A DNA stretch of 64,000 bases from Flavobacterium sandaracinum (GTDB lineage Bacteria > Bacteroidota > Bacteroidia > Flavobacteriales > Flavobacteriaceae). Location of the stretch: NCBI RefSeq assembly GCF_004349135.1, contig NZ_SMFN01000003.1:124001-188000 (forward strand). The letters run 5' to 3'. The position numbers and the translations under genes were made by a program. The notes under the pieces were generated by a model. The model did not search any database. It was not told the origin of the DNA and was given only the letters and a program-made list of their open reading frames with translations. Position 1 is the first letter of the stretch. Each line of letters starts with the position of its first letter. Positions 25,300-34,252 of this stretch are shown piece after piece.

Positions 25300-26730
25300 A
25301 TGGGAGATTCTATAATCCAAACTACAATTGAATTATTTCACTATCTATTTTTAATTTATAGTGTGAGTGCTATAGCATCTTACCTTTTACTTGCGGCAAT
25401 TTCCGCAATAGAGACTATTGAGTACAAGCGTAAAAACAGTTATGTTAATTACAAAGAAATAATGTCTTCAAATAGCGCTCCTTCCATTTCAATTATAGCT
25501 CCCGCATACAATGAAAGTTTAAATATTGTTGAAAACGTACGTTCTTTATTGTCTAACCACTATGTAAACTATGACGTAATTATAATAAATGACGGTAGTA
25601 AAGACGATAGCTTAGAGAAATTAATTGAAGTGTATAATCTAGTTAAGATAGACTACCTAATCAATGAACAAATCCCAACCCAACCTCTTAGAAACGGAAT
25701 TTACAAATCAACTAATCCTGCATTTGAAAAACTAATTATTGTCGATAAAGAAAATGGAGGAAAAGCCGACGCTTTAAACATGGGACTTAATATTAGCAAC
25801 AGTGAATATGTAGCTTGTATAGATGTAGATTGTCTCCTATTAGAAGACTCCCTTCAAAAAATGATTAAACCATTTCTTGAAATAACGGATAGAAAAGTTA
25901 TTGCTGCTGGAGGAGTAATTAGAATTGCGAATTCCTGTGTAGTAAAAGATGGTAAATTACACGATGTGAACTTTCCCAAAAAACTAATTGAGCAAGGGCA
26001 AATTCTAGAATACATTCGTGCTTTTTTATTAGGAAGAATGGCATGGAGCAGACTGAATGGCTTGTTAGTTATTTCAGGCGCTTTTGGTTTATTTGATAAA
26101 AGAATTGCGATCAAGGTTGGCGGTTATGATAAAAATACTGTAGGTGAAGATATGGAACTTGTGGTTAGGATGAGAGCCTATATGGAAGAACAGAACAAAA
26201 GATATAAAGTAGCTTATATTCCAGATCCGCTTTGTTGGACAGAAGCGCCTGACAACTATAAAATATTTATTTCTCAAAGAAACAGATGGACTCGAGGAAC
26301 CATCGAAACCTTAAGAAAACATCGCAAAATTGGATTCAATCCAAAATATAAGATCTTGGGATTACTGAGTTATCCCTATTGGTTTTTTTTCGAAAGAATG
26401 GCTCCAGTAATAGAATTTGTAGGTATACTCTACTTTGGGATTCTCATTATATTCGATAAAATCAGATGGGATTATGCATTTGCTTTGATTATTTTAGCCT
26501 ATATATTTACGGTTTTCTTTTCTTTGATAGCATTAATTACAGAGGAGTTAACCTATCATCAATACAAAAAGAAAGGAACTGGTATTCGTTTATTACAAAT
26601 TGCTTTCTTAGAACCTTTTGTTAATCACCCTTTCATTTTATATGCCGCAATTAGAGGAAATTTAGATTACTATTTTAACAAAAAAAAGAAATGGGGAGAG
26701 ATGACCCGAAAAGGAATGACCAAAGTTTAA
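25300..26730 (+). CDS. Processive family 2 glycosyltransferase (PgaC/HAS-like), cassette 1
   Basis: A 476-aa inner-membrane polysaccharide synthase. An N-terminal helix (about 12-32) precedes a GT-A domain: UDP-sugar Asp98 in NDGSKDD, the DxD metal site D175-V-D177, the GED catalytic motif (Glu283-Asp284), and the processivity motif QRNRW (Gln326 to Trp330). Three to four membrane helices follow (about 360-450). All residues expected of an active processive synthase are present. Members of this group make poly-GlcNAc, hyaluronan, cellulose or similar beta-linked chains and push them through the membrane; the sugar cannot be assigned. It is tightly coupled to the upstream HEAT gene, and a broken outer-membrane gene follows. 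Confidence 0.92.
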   Translation: MGDSIIQTTIELFHYLFLIYSVSAIASYLLLAAISAIETIEYKRKNSYVNYKEIMSSNSAPSISIIAPAYNESLNIVENVRSLLSNHYVNYDVIIINDGSKDDSLEKLIEVYNLVKIDYLINEQIPTQPLRNGIYKSTNPAFEKLIIVDKENGGKADALNMGLNISNSEYVACIDVDCLLLEDSLQKMIKPFLEITDRKVIAAGGVIRIANSCVVKDGKLHDVNFPKKLIEQGQILEYIRAFLLGRMAWSRLNGLLVISGAFGLFDKRIAIKVGGYDKNTVGEDMELVVRMRAYMEEQNKRYKVAYIPDPLCWTEAPDNYKIFISQRNRWTRGTIETLRKHRKIGFNPKYKILGLLSYPYWFFFERMAPVIEFVGILYFGILIIFDKIRWDYAFALIILAYIFTVFFSLIALITEELTYHQYKKKGTGIRLLQIAFLEPFVNHPFILYAAIRGNLDYYFNKKKKWGEMTRKGMTKV

Positions 26731-26755
26731 ACATTAATAATATAGATCTAAAAAA

Positions 26756-27054
26756 GTGGAAATTAGAAAATTGATTTCTATAATTATTTTAAAATTAATT
26801 GTTCTACTGATTTTTTTATCCGCCTTTCCAATGTTTGTACAAGAAAAAGAATTTAACAGAGATCCATACAGCGCCCTCAAGACTGCATGTGTTTTAGCGT
26901 ACAACTAGCAACGAAACAGTTAGTACACTCAATTAGGTATCACGCATTAGGAAGAACTATTTAATACTGGTGATTATTATTGGGTTTATTTAGTGGCCCT
27001 GACCTAGTATGTGTGTTTAAGATAAATTTGCTTGTGACACGAAATTTGGACTAT
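26756..27054 (+). pseudogene. Decayed YaiO-like outer-membrane protein gene
   Basis: Just after the GT2 gene, where cassette 2 has its YaiO-like gene, a GTG-initiated frame encodes 50 residues: a signal-peptide-like start (MEIRKLISIIILKLIVLLIF if GTG is read as Met), then a segment ending FNRDPYSALKTACVLAYN and a TAG at 26906-26908. That segment resembles the start of the TPR domain of YaiO-type proteins. Beyond the stop, out-of-frame fragments reading ALGRT and then TGDYYWVYL suggest further remnants. Position, order and content support a lost beta-barrel gene; the exact 3' limit is uncertain. Confidence 0.5.
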
Positions 27055-27150
27055 AAATCAACCGTAACAAGTAAAAAAATTATATTTTAGCCTTGGAAAA
27101 GCCAAGAAAGAAACTACAAATAATAAAGTATATTTCAATAAAAAATATTT

Positions 27151-29703
27151 ATGAAAAAAAACTACGCAAAAGTACTATTGATAAATCTTATCTTAATATG
27201 TACAACTTCGTTTGGACAAAATACTAATAAATATCCTTTTGCTACAAACAAGGACTTTTTAACCATTTGGAATGGAGAATCTTACGTACCTTTTTTTATA
27301 AAGGGAACTAATTTAGGCGTTAGTATTCCTGGCACATTTCCCGGAGAATTGGCTCCTACATACGAACAATATATGCATTGGTTTGGAGAAATAAAAGAAG
27401 CGGGTTTCAATTCATTTAGAATTTACACTTTGCATTATCCTCGTTTCTATAAAGCTTTGAGTGATTATAATAACTTACATCCTGACAACCCTTTACTTTT
27501 TATGCAGGGAGTTTGGCTTGACGAGGAAGCCCATAATTATAATAATGACTTGAATTTTTTGACTAATACTTTCCAGCTAGAAATCCAAGACAATATAAAA
27601 TGTTTGCATGGGAACAACACAATTCCAGAGCGATTCGGAAAAGCTTCTGGTGAATATACAACTGACGTTTCAAAATGGTGTCTGGCATACATTATTGGGA
27701 GAGAAGTTTTCCCGCAAGAGGTAGCAACAACTAATCTTTTGAATCCTAGCAACACCCAATTTACTGGTAAACATCTTAAAATAACGAATGCTACACCTGC
27801 TGAAGAGTGGGAAACTAGAATGATGAATTTCGTCCTTGAATTTGAACAAAATACTTTTGACACACAAAGACCTGTTAGTTTTTCAAGTTGGCCCACGTTA
27901 GACCCATTGAAGCATACTGGCGTAGTAAATGACCCCGAAGATAGTGAGCAAATTGATTTATCTAAAATTGAAATTGTAAATGCTCCAGCGGGGATTTTCT
28001 TGAGCTATCATGCCTATCCGTATTATCCTGATTTTATTGGTGATCAAGCCTCTTATCAAAGTACTTCTGATAATTTTGGCCCAAACAGTTATAAAGCCTA
28101 TTTAAAAGAACTTAAATCTCATTATACCAAATTCCCTTTAATTATTGCCGAATATGGAGTTCCTAGTAGTTGGACAACGGCACATTACACCTCATCTGGT
28201 ATGAATCACGGTGGATTTGACGAATACAACCAGGGACATGCAAATATGAGAATTTTGCAATCAATTTTCGATACTCAATGTGGTGGTGGTATCCAATTTT
28301 CACTTATGGACGAATGGTTCAAAAGAACTTGGATTGCAGATGCTTTGGATTATACTCCTGAAAGTAGAGTGTTATGGCAAAACCTTAATTCTGCTGAACA
28401 AAACTTTGGTTTGTTGGGCTTCGAAAAAGCCTCTCAATTTAAAACTTTGAAAGACAACAGTGCAGATGCCGTAACCAAAATAAGCGCAGATGCGAACCTC
28501 AAATTTTTGGAGATCAAGCTCGATTTAAAAGAACCTTTTAAAACCATTGATGAAATTTGGGTAGCCTTAGATACTTATGACACAACTCTGGGAGAATCTT
28601 TGCTTCCAAATGGAGCTACCATACCCAACAGAAGTGAATTTGCTTTGAAAATAACCAATCATTCTGCCGAATTATACGTTACCGAAGCTTATGATACTTT
28701 TGGTATTTGGCATAATGTTTCAACAGCAAACCAATTGTATCGTTCAACAGCCACTAATGGTAAACCTTGGAATATAGTTAGAGTTAAAAACAATGGAACT
28801 AACTCGAATGCGGATATCCAATACATAGGAAATTTACAAGTAAATTATGATTTTCAACCCTATTCTTCTAACGACGGAGTAACTATTGACGATAAATCAA
28901 TTCATATTCGTTTGCCTTGGAACTATATCAATTTTGTAGCTCCTAATACTAAAACCGTATTGAATGACATCAAAGAAACCCCGTCGAAAGAAGAAGCAAT
29001 TACTGACGGAATCAAAATAAATGCTTACTATAAGCAAAATTGGTTTCAGCACGACAGTAGATTTATTTGGAATGATTGGAATGCGAATGATTTAAAAAAT
29101 ATTTCAGAGACAAGAAAAATATCTTTTTACGTGATGCAGGACAATTTACAGAAATTTAACACAAGTGCCATCAGTGTAATTGATGAGTACACTTTTGATG
29201 ATGGTAAGTATCCTGCCTTTGTCAATGCTCCTTTCGGCTTGCTCAAGAACGACTTTGACTTAGACGGAACAGAAAAAATGACGGTTGTTTTTAAAAATCC
29301 TAAAAGTGGAATTTTAAATCTACAAACCGATGGCTCATTTGAATATTCTCCTATTGTTAATTTCGTAGGCACAGATACTTTTCAATATGCAATTTACGAC
29401 GGTTATAGTTTATCTACACCTACTACAGTGGTACTAAATGTAACAGAACCTAACCTAAATAATAACGCTGTTCAAACACAAATTAATATATATCCAAATC
29501 CAGTAGCTGAAATTTTAACTGTGGAAGTACCTACAAAATTTGATGAGTTGATGATTTTTGATGCCACTGGAAAAAAAATAAATTCATATCCTAATTTCGA
29601 TAGAACTGCAAACATAAATTTAGGCAATCTACCCACTGGTATCTATTATCTTGTAGGCATCATAGACGGAAAAACAGCTACAGCTAAAATCATCAAGAAG
29701 TAA
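27151..29703 (+). CDS. Secreted clan GH-A-like glycosidase with T9SS sorting domain
   Basis: An 850-aa protein with a signal peptide (MKKNYAKVLLINLILICTTSFGQ has its cut near residue 23). A (beta/alpha)8-type catalytic region occupies about 35-440. The probable acid/base is Glu185 in IIGREVFP and the probable nucleophile Glu334 in IIAEYGVPSS, the layout of clan GH-A. A beta-rich domain (about 450-650) and a cadherin-like/Ig-like module (about 690-765, with GTDTFQYAIYDG) follow, and residues about 779-850 (YPNPVAE onward) form a T9SS type A sorting domain. It ends cassette 1 and could trim or modify the exported polymer at the surface, or attack an outside glycan. The GH family is unassigned. 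Confidence 0.75.
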   Translation: MKKNYAKVLLINLILICTTSFGQNTNKYPFATNKDFLTIWNGESYVPFFIKGTNLGVSIPGTFPGELAPTYEQYMHWFGEIKEAGFNSFRIYTLHYPRFYKALSDYNNLHPDNPLLFMQGVWLDEEAHNYNNDLNFLTNTFQLEIQDNIKCLHGNNTIPERFGKASGEYTTDVSKWCLAYIIGREVFPQEVATTNLLNPSNTQFTGKHLKITNATPAEEWETRMMNFVLEFEQNTFDTQRPVSFSSWPTLDPLKHTGVVNDPEDSEQIDLSKIEIVNAPAGIFLSYHAYPYYPDFIGDQASYQSTSDNFGPNSYKAYLKELKSHYTKFPLIIAEYGVPSSWTTAHYTSSGMNHGGFDEYNQGHANMRILQSIFDTQCGGGIQFSLMDEWFKRTWIADALDYTPESRVLWQNLNSAEQNFGLLGFEKASQFKTLKDNSADAVTKISADANLKFLEIKLDLKEPFKTIDEIWVALDTYDTTLGESLLPNGATIPNRSEFALKITNHSAELYVTEAYDTFGIWHNVSTANQLYRSTATNGKPWNIVRVKNNGTNSNADIQYIGNLQVNYDFQPYSSNDGVTIDDKSIHIRLPWNYINFVAPNTKTVLNDIKETPSKEEAITDGIKINAYYKQNWFQHDSRFIWNDWNANDLKNISETRKISFYVMQDNLQKFNTSAISVIDEYTFDDGKYPAFVNAPFGLLKNDFDLDGTEKMTVVFKNPKSGILNLQTDGSFEYSPIVNFVGTDTFQYAIYDGYSLSTPTTVVLNVTEPNLNNNAVQTQINIYPNPVAEILTVEVPTKFDELMIFDATGKKINSYPNFDRTANINLGNLPTGIYYLVGIIDGKTATAKIIKK

Positions 29704-29790
29704 GTTTTTATTTAGCAAAAAAAAGGGGCACACACCTTGTACATAAATTTCGGAAGCTTTTTTAGACTGTTTCTTGCCTCGAAAAAAAGT

Positions 29791-29833
29791 TAACAACAAT
29801 GAGCTCGATATAATATCGAGCTCATTGTTGTTA
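29791..29833. repeat. 43-bp perfect palindrome (21-bp arms)
   Basis: The arms TAACAACAATGAGCTCGATA plus T and their exact complement are separated by one base. On the minus strand the hairpin is followed by TTAAC-free spacing of a few bases and then a run of Ts (29783-29789), so it may be a terminator for a minus-strand transcript. On the plus strand it lies 87 bp after the glycosidase stop without a T tract. Confidence 0.8.
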
Positions 29834-30085
29834 AATCCAATTTAATTCATTCTTCCTCAAATAGACTCGAATTGAAACCATCAACATCTTAAGTTGAAAT
29901 ATCTTTAAAACAACATGTTAAAATGGAAATTTTGACTTGCTTATTGTCTACCCTAAATAGAAGATCTTTTTATCATAAGAAATAAACATACAAGCTCAAA
30001 AGAACTAATAAAAAGGATATAAAATCGTTACCAATTTGACACCCTGTCTATTTTTAATCTTACTAATGCACTTTAACTATACATT

Positions 30086-30256
30086 TTAAGATTGCAACAC
30101 TTTTGGCGCAATAAATTGAGAAATATTGATAGGATTTAAAACATATCTTTTGTTTGGTGAGATTACGTGCTTTACGGGATTTAATTGCTTTACATCGGAA
30201 AGTTTTTTTTTAGCTATCAATAATCCATAACTTTGTAAGCAAATAAAGTAAAACAT
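30086..30256 (-). CDS. Possible 56-aa ORF or C-terminal gene remnant
   Basis: A minus-strand frame from ATG (30256) to TAA (30086). It encodes 56 residues with natural-looking composition, including SYGLLIAKKKLSDVKQ and a C-terminus reading PINISQFIAPKVLQS. An in-frame stop lies two codons before the ATG. It begins with hydrophobic residues but has no proper signal peptide. I recognise no family. It could be the 3' end of a lost gene, consistent with the hairpin terminator downstream on the same strand, or a small protein. Confidence 0.3.
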   Translation of the reverse strand: MFYFICLQSYGLLIAKKKLSDVKQLNPVKHVISPNKRYVLNPINISQFIAPKVLQS

Positions 30257-30465
30257 GTCTTAAAAATCATTTAATGATTTAACGTTTTAATTTCGTCCTT
30301 GTTTATACATTTTCTTTGTCCATTTCTAAACTTTAAAATCAAGAAAAAATTAATTATTATCATAATCATCAACAGTTATAAAAACGCGCACATTCCGCCC
30401 ATGAAAACTAAAAACTTTATAATTTCTATGTTAATAGTAATAAATTTATAATACCAGATCATCAA

Positions 30466-31539
30466 ATGCAACCAATCATCGACTTGTTCTTTTTACTACT
30501 AAAAAATTATATTATACCATTTCTTTTATTATTAACTGTACTTTTGATAATTTTCCTGTTGTTGAAACGAATTCACTTTGAATATACCATGCCAATTCGA
30601 GCGGCCCTAAGTGACAAAGTAGAGATTTTTTTGACTGAAATGATTCTATCAAATCACAACGATGAAAAATTAAAAAAAGAATTATTGCAATTCAAAAAAG
30701 AAGTTCCATTTCATAAATCTTGGTGTAAAGAAATGATTATTAATGCAATGATCCAATTTAAAAGAAATTTAAAAGGAAGAGCAACTGAGCAGATAAATAC
30801 ATTTTATCAGTTCTTAGAACTAGACAAATATTCGGAAAGCTTGATAAGTAATTATAGAAGCTTTTATAAATGTGCAGGCTTTTATCATTTTCAAGCTTTA
30901 GATTATAAAAAAGGAAGTATATTGATAAAGCCTTATCTAAAAAACTCTAATATTGTAATTCGGTCTAATGCTTATATGGCTTACATCTCTTTAACCGAAA
31001 ATTACATGAAAGGTTTAATAAATCAATCTGCTATTATTTCACATCTGAACTTGATCAAAATTATGGATATTCTACATGAAAAAAAAATACCATTACCTAA
31101 AAATATTGATAAGTGGATCCAAGCCGATAACAATTCAGTTGTTAAATTAGGTTTAAAAATAATGGTTTTCTTCAATTATAGAAATAGAGTTAAAGAAATT
31201 ATAGCTTTGACTAAAAGGGAAGACAACAGTGTAAAAATAGAGGCGATTAAAACAATCAAAGAACTATTTTTATTTGAAGCAAAAGATGAATTGACACTGC
31301 TGTTTGATAACGTAGCTTTGCAAGTTCAGTTAGAAATTCTAGAAACATTAATGGTAATAGGTGATGTAAATTTAATTCCATTTTTAGAAAATATAATTCA
31401 GAAAACAACCAATAAGGATCTTAAATTAAGAGCCGTAAAATGCCTAAACGAAATAAGCAACACTCAATTAGAGATTTTAGCTACAAAAGATTTTGATATC
31501 AATAAAATGATGCAACACGCCAGAGAAATATACCTATAA
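30466..31539 (+). CDS. Single-pass membrane protein with HEAT-like repeats, cassette 2
   Basis: A 357-aa counterpart of the cassette 1 HEAT protein. A strongly hydrophobic N-terminal helix (about 7-34) is followed by helical repeats, for example LIKPYLKNSNIVIRSNAYMA and KREDNSVKIEAIKTIKELFL, and a C-terminal repeat LKLRAVKCLNEISN. Similarity to the cassette 1 protein is clear in plan but low in sequence, so the duplication is old or the two were acquired separately. Its TAA overlaps the ATG of the GT2 gene by one base (TAATG at 31537-31541), a strong sign of translational coupling and of a 1:1 partnership with the synthase. The function is inferred from context. Confidence 0.8.
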   Translation: MQPIIDLFFLLLKNYIIPFLLLLTVLLIIFLLLKRIHFEYTMPIRAALSDKVEIFLTEMILSNHNDEKLKKELLQFKKEVPFHKSWCKEMIINAMIQFKRNLKGRATEQINTFYQFLELDKYSESLISNYRSFYKCAGFYHFQALDYKKGSILIKPYLKNSNIVIRSNAYMAYISLTENYMKGLINQSAIISHLNLIKIMDILHEKKIPLPKNIDKWIQADNNSVVKLGLKIMVFFNYRNRVKEIIALTKREDNSVKIEAIKTIKELFLFEAKDELTLLFDNVALQVQLEILETLMVIGDVNLIPFLENIIQKTTNKDLKLRAVKCLNEISNTQLEILATKDFDINKMMQHAREIYL

Positions 31540-32981
31540 TGAGAAATCAGATTGCACATCAATTCTATTACGTTTTTGAAATATTTATTTCAACTTTCTC
31601 ACTTACCTATATTTTATTTTACATTTTTCTATCCATTCTTTCCTATTATGCCATATTAAAACATCTAAGGTATCAAAAATATATTTCGGAGGATATTCTT
31701 ATCCGATCAAATCATTTGCTAGGTGTTTCTGTAATTGCTCCAGCCTTTAATGAGGGTGTAAGTATTGTTTATAATGTAAAATCATTATTGTCATTAACAT
31801 ATCCCAAATATGAAGTCATTATCGTCAATGATGGTAGCACAGATGATACTCTAATGAAGTTAATTACTGAATTTGAGTTGGTTAAAGTTGATTTTTATTA
31901 TCAGGAAAAGATTGTGACCAAACCAATTCGTGGACATTACAAATCGACTAATCCCATTTATTCAAAACTAATGGTTGTGGATAAAGAAAATGGAAAAAGT
32001 AAAGCGGATGGATCGAATGCAGGAATCAACTCATCTCAATATCCTTTGTTTTTGTGCACAGATGTCGATTGCATTCTGAAAAGGGACACAATATTAAAAT
32101 TAGCGAAACCTTTCATGGAAAATGAAAAGCGTGTAATTGCAACAGGCGCTGGCATCCGAATTTCAAATTCCTGCGAAGTTAAAGATGGTTTTTTACACAA
32201 AGTCCACTTCCCCGAAGACTGGTATCCTAGATTTCAGGAATTAGAATATGTACGTTCTTTCCTTTTTGGCAGAATGGCCTGGAGCCAAATCAATGGTTTG
32301 CTATTAGTTTCTGGAGGTTTGGGTATGTTTGATACAGAAATCGCCATCAAAGTAGGTGGATATTGGCATAAATCGTTAGGTGAAGATATGGAACTGATTA
32401 CCCGAATGCGAAAATACATGCATGAAAATAAACAGAAATTTTTAATTAAATATATTCCTGAATCTCTTTGCTGGACAGAAGTACCTGATACTAGAGAAAT
32501 ATTAATCAGACAAAGAACTAGATGGGCACGTGGACTAGTACAAACGCTTTTCTTACATCGAAAGATGTTTTTAAACCCAAAATATGGTAAAACAGCATTT
32601 TTGATTCTACCCTTTTTCTTTGTGTTTGAATTCCTAGTACCAATAATAGAATTAATTGGAGTTGTAATACTAACTATAGGTTTTTTTAATCATTCCATCA
32701 ATGTTGAATTTTTACTAACTGTAGCTTTGTTTGTGTATTTATTTTATTTTTTAATTACGCTAATATCTATTTTAATAGACGATTTATTGTACAAAAGCTA
32801 CGCTAATTACAAAGAACTATTAATATTAATTTTTATGGCCATCATTGAACCATTTGTATATCATCCTCTAAACGTATATGCGTCTTTAAAGGGATATTGG
32901 TTTTTTATTAGACAAACAGAACAAAAATGGGGCGTAATGATTCGAAAAGGATTTGCAACAACTGAAAAAGTAACATCATGA
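31539..32981 (+). CDS. Processive family 2 glycosyltransferase, cassette 2
   Basis: A 480-aa synthase paralogous to the one at 25300. The catalytic residues sit at matching positions: Asp98 (NDGSTDD), D175-V-D177, Glu282-Asp283 in the GED motif, and QRTRW at 325-329. The DKENGKSKADGSNAG loop carries a small insertion relative to the paralogue's DKENGGKADALN. N-terminal and C-terminal membrane helices frame the GT-A domain. It overlaps the HEAT gene by 1 bp and the YaiO gene by 4 bp. The polymer is unknown; the family supports a beta-linked homopolymer exported as it is made. Confidence 0.92.
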   Translation: MRNQIAHQFYYVFEIFISTFSLTYILFYIFLSILSYYAILKHLRYQKYISEDILIRSNHLLGVSVIAPAFNEGVSIVYNVKSLLSLTYPKYEVIIVNDGSTDDTLMKLITEFELVKVDFYYQEKIVTKPIRGHYKSTNPIYSKLMVVDKENGKSKADGSNAGINSSQYPLFLCTDVDCILKRDTILKLAKPFMENEKRVIATGAGIRISNSCEVKDGFLHKVHFPEDWYPRFQELEYVRSFLFGRMAWSQINGLLLVSGGLGMFDTEIAIKVGGYWHKSLGEDMELITRMRKYMHENKQKFLIKYIPESLCWTEVPDTREILIRQRTRWARGLVQTLFLHRKMFLNPKYGKTAFLILPFFFVFEFLVPIIELIGVVILTIGFFNHSINVEFLLTVALFVYLFYFLITLISILIDDLLYKSYANYKELLILIFMAIIEPFVYHPLNVYASLKGYWFFIRQTEQKWGVMIRKGFATTEKVTS

Positions 32982-34249
32982 TTCTAAACAAAATTATAAA
33001 AATCGGTAGTATTTTCATCTATCTATTATTTCTATGCAATGCTGACGCAACAGCTCAAAAAATTAATACTGATAGTCTCCTCACGGTCATAATAAAAGAC
33101 ATGCAAACCAATAAAAACTATCAAAAAAATATTGAAAGAGCTTTGTTAGGAAAGAAAATTGCTCCTAATTATTTGGATTATTATTTAATCCTTGGAAGAA
33201 ACTATGATTTTTTGCAAAAAAAAGATAGTGCCCGGTATTACTACAACTACTACATCCAAAAAAATCCAGATAACGAGGATACATTCAACTACTTAATTAA
33301 TCTTGAACTAGAGGATAAAAAATTTAACGATGCCGAAAATATAATAGACAAAGCCCTTACAGCTTACCCCAATAATAAAAACTTTGAACAAAAGAAACTC
33401 TCTTTGTACCAATTACAGAAGGATAGCAAAAAAGAATATGAATATTTAAAAATATTACAAGCAAAATACCCAAATGATAATGCCAATACGCAACTCATTC
33501 TGCAACTAGAATCAAAACGTAAATCAGATCGATTGGGGCTCAATTATAGCTACACTACATTTGACCGAAAAGGTTATGGACCATGGCATTTAATGGGTTT
33601 TCAGTATATAAGGGAGCGACAATGGGGTTCATTGATTGGAAGTATTAATTATGCGGATCGATTATCATCTGGACAAAGCATTGCTGATGGGATTCAATAT
33701 GAAGCCGAATCCTATTTTTTCACCGGAAAAAACAATTATTCGTTAGTAAGTGCTGCATTCAGTAATGATCTTGTTTTTCCAAAAATAAGATTGGGCTATT
33801 CATTTTATCAAAATTTTAAAAAGGGCTGGGAAGGAGACTTAGGGTTGCGCTATTTAAAGACACAGGATGGGACAGAATTTAATACAATTGTTGTTGGAAT
33901 AGGCAAATACATTGGATCCTCTTGGATAAATTTACGAACTTTCATTCAAGCAGATAAAGAGAATTTTTACCCGGCAATAACCTTGACCATGCGGTATTAT
34001 TTTGAAACACGATTTGATTACATAAGTTTGACTTCAGGATATGGATCTTCCCCAGAAGACCGAACAACTTTAGGACAGTTCAAAGAAAGAGTTTCATTAG
34101 ATTCCTATCGACTAGGTGCCGGCTATTTCAGAATGTTTAACAACCATTATCTCATGGGACTTCAGGTCAACTACAATGATCAAGAATATGTCCCTAACTT
34201 GACACAAAATGAATTGGAATTATCATTAATGTTCCAATATAAATTTTAA
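32978..34249 (+). CDS. YaiO-like outer-membrane beta-barrel with N-terminal TPR domain
   Basis: A 423-aa protein. It has a signal peptide (cut after about residue 27, ATAQ), then TPR-like helical repeats (about 30-180, e.g. DNEDTFNYLINLELEDKKFNDAENIIDKAL shortened to its core DKKFNDAENIIDKAL). From about 185 onward alternating strands with aromatic ends (GLNYSYTTFD, WHLMGFQYI, LELSLMFQYKF) form a YaiO/PgaA-like barrel of about 16 strands, ending in Phe as outer-membrane proteins do. It starts inside the GT2 gene (ATGA overlap). Plan and position match PgaA or BcsC-type exit channels, in which periplasmic TPRs guide the polymer to the pore; that role is inferred. Confidence 0.82.
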   Translation: MILNKIIKIGSIFIYLLFLCNADATAQKINTDSLLTVIIKDMQTNKNYQKNIERALLGKKIAPNYLDYYLILGRNYDFLQKKDSARYYYNYYIQKNPDNEDTFNYLINLELEDKKFNDAENIIDKALTAYPNNKNFEQKKLSLYQLQKDSKKEYEYLKILQAKYPNDNANTQLILQLESKRKSDRLGLNYSYTTFDRKGYGPWHLMGFQYIRERQWGSLIGSINYADRLSSGQSIADGIQYEAESYFFTGKNNYSLVSAAFSNDLVFPKIRLGYSFYQNFKKGWEGDLGLRYLKTQDGTEFNTIVVGIGKYIGSSWINLRTFIQADKENFYPAITLTMRYYFETRFDYISLTSGYGSSPEDRTTLGQFKERVSLDSYRLGAGYFRMFNNHYLMGLQVNYNDQEYVPNLTQNELELSLMFQYKF

Positions 34250-34252
34250 AAT

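Larger units (their letters stand above)
29704..30465. other. 760-bp spacer between the two cassettes
   Basis: Contains a perfect long palindrome (29791-29833), a small minus-strand frame (30086-30256) and a 16-codon plus-strand mini-ORF at 30401-30451 that looks like a clipped signal peptide. The rest is AT-rich with no recognisable gene. Taken together it looks like the scar of earlier genes plus the promoter of cassette 2. Confidence 0.4.

Noticed and set aside
29857-29885. Minus-strand stretch resembling a tRNA T-arm (TTCAATTCGAGTC)
   Set aside because: No matching acceptor, D or anticodon arms nearby; could at most be an old integration scar, which I cannot support.
30401-30451. 16-codon mini-ORF (MKTKNFIISMLIVINL) before cassette 2
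   Set aside because: Looks like a clipped signal peptide or chance frame; too short to support as a gene or leader peptide.
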